This document shows, piece by piece, positions 20,967-21,508 of a DNA stretch of 21,508 bases (position 1 is the first letter of the stretch; the number at the start of each line of letters is the position of its first letter). Location of the stretch: NCBI GenBank assembly GCA_014239035.1, contig JAAZZY010000013.1:1-21508 (forward strand), in the 5' to 3' direction. A program made the translations under genes and the position numbers. The notes under the pieces were generated by a model. The model was not told the DNA's origin, ran no database searches, and was given only the letters and a program-made list of their open reading frames with translations. The stretch is from Chlamydiia bacterium. GTDB lineage: Bacteria; Chlamydiota; Chlamydiia; Chlamydiales; JAAZZY01.

Positions 20967-21508
20967 CTATTCAGCTTTTTCATGAACCATTGTTGGAGGT
21001 GGATTAAGGTAAGCCTCTACCTTCCCTAAGGTACGAGTCAAACAGCCTGGCTCTTCTGCGGCATTTGCTGGAGCATGGCTTAATGCAAAACCATGAGAAG
21101 TTAATCCAAACTGCAGGTTAAAAGTTGTATGTTCTGGTGGTATATCACAAAATAGTGTCTGAATAACAGAGTCTCCGCCTCCTCTTTGGGTTGCAGTAAA
21201 TCTTATGGTGTTTGGTGCCCTAGTTTCAATAGGAGAGTTAGGAAGTCTCACTCTAGCCGTCCTTGAGATACCCGTATCTTGCACGGTTCTTGATGTGTTC
21301 GGATATGAAACTTTAGCTTTGTAAAAAGTAACAGTAGTTTCTGTATCGAATGCGCCTTTATTAACATCATATCTAACGAAATCAGCTGTAAGATCAAACG
21401 CTGGCTTTTCAGCTGGGTGCTGAGCACCCCAATTCCTAACAAGAGTAGCATTTATATCGATAAATGGAAGGTTAGCGGCTTTTGGACCCGCTCCATCTGT
21501 TAAAGGTT
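20967..21508 (-). CDS. Unknown protein, 3' part (5' end outside window)
   Basis: An open frame with no stop from 21508 down to the TAA-type stop at 20967, giving at least 179 C-terminal residues. The start lies beyond the right edge; a GTG at 21284 is internal and should not be used as the start. The visible part looks beta-rich: alternating strands such as V-T-F-Y-K-A-K-V-S-Y and T-I-R-F-T-A-T, a G-G-G-turn, a single pair of cysteines (F-C-D-I, G-C-L-T) and a Pro-rich end. There is no transmembrane segment in this part. I do not recognise a family. It has its own terminator and faces the same way as the lyase operon. Confidence 0.72.
   Translation of the reverse strand, partial: PLTDGAGPKAANLPFIDINATLVRNWGAQHPAEKPAFDLTADFVRYDVNKGAFDTETTVTFYKAKVSYPNTSRTVQDTGISRTARVRLPNSPIETRAPNTIRFTATQRGGGDSVIQTLFCDIPPEHTTFNLQFGLTSHGFALSHAPANAAEEPGCLTRTLGKVEAYLNPPPTMVHEKAE

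Noticed and set aside
21248..21451. Minus-strand frame of 67 codons near the right edge
   Set aside because: A different frame crosses the same stretch without a stop from the window end and continues into the unknown partial gene; that frame is preferred.
1..21508. tRNA or rRNA genes, CRISPR arrays, insertion sequences, prophage or attachment sites
   Set aside because: Looked for and not seen: no cloverleaf-like gene ends, no regularly spaced direct repeats, no transposase, integrase or phage gene.

Overview
The window is a compact, AT-rich bacterial chromosome segment with no RNA genes, insertion sequences or CRISPR arrays that I can see, and no gene-free stretch longer than about 250 bases. 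It encodes two lipoproteins, an RCK-type cation/proton antiporter, BolA and monothiol glutaredoxin partners, TypA and a DUF502 protein, so the cell is Gram-negative. The ankyrin protein with a eukaryote-type RING-H2 finger, next to a second, broken RING gene, points to a lineage that lives with or inside eukaryotic (probably amoebal) hosts. A TMEM14-family protein fits such a lineage. I cannot fix the phylum from sequence alone: an amoeba-associated Chlamydiae-like or Legionella/alphaproteobacterial-like symbiont is the best inference.

Layout. 1-962 (minus): two adenylate kinases in tandem, the second with an N-terminal export signal and cut by the window edge. 1134-2026 (plus): two overlapping lipoprotein genes, the second BamE/SmpA-like. 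2001-2602 (minus): bolA and a CGFS monothiol glutaredoxin, overlapping by 4 bases. 2723-3562 (plus): RluA-family pseudouridine synthase. 3563-3967 (minus): small unknown protein. 4046-4958 (minus): second BolA, TMEM14-family membrane protein, and a possible small tail-anchored protein. 5024-7089 (plus): coiled-coil protein, YkgJ-type cysteine-cluster protein, DUF502 membrane protein, exported unknown. 7086-9943 (minus): GyrI-like ligand-binding protein, double PspC protein, TypA. 10090-10857 (plus): unknown protein with hydrophobic N-terminus. 10838-12940 (minus): antiporter and TPR-like protein. 13185-15908 (plus): flavoprotein disulfide reductase and MFS transporter. 16050-17424 (minus): RING-ankyrin gene and RING pseudogene, with a near-consensus promoter and a terminator. 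17629-20789 (minus): two-subunit ATP-citrate lyase. 20967-21508 (minus): 3' part of an unknown gene with its own terminator.

Themes. The ATP-citrate lyase pair would turn citrate, CoA and ATP into acetyl-CoA, oxaloacetate, ADP and phosphate; in a host-associated bacterium this suggests use of host-derived citrate. The exported adenylate kinase hints at nucleotide handling outside the cytoplasm. BolA/glutaredoxin and the second BolA suggest iron-sulfur or iron handling. Genome packing is tight: four convergent gene pairs abut or overlap at their stop codons (2001-2026, 3562/3563, 7086-7089, 10838-10857), leaving no room for terminators. Clear intrinsic terminators are seen only after the RING operon (16001-16043) and after the right-hand unknown gene (20894-20936).
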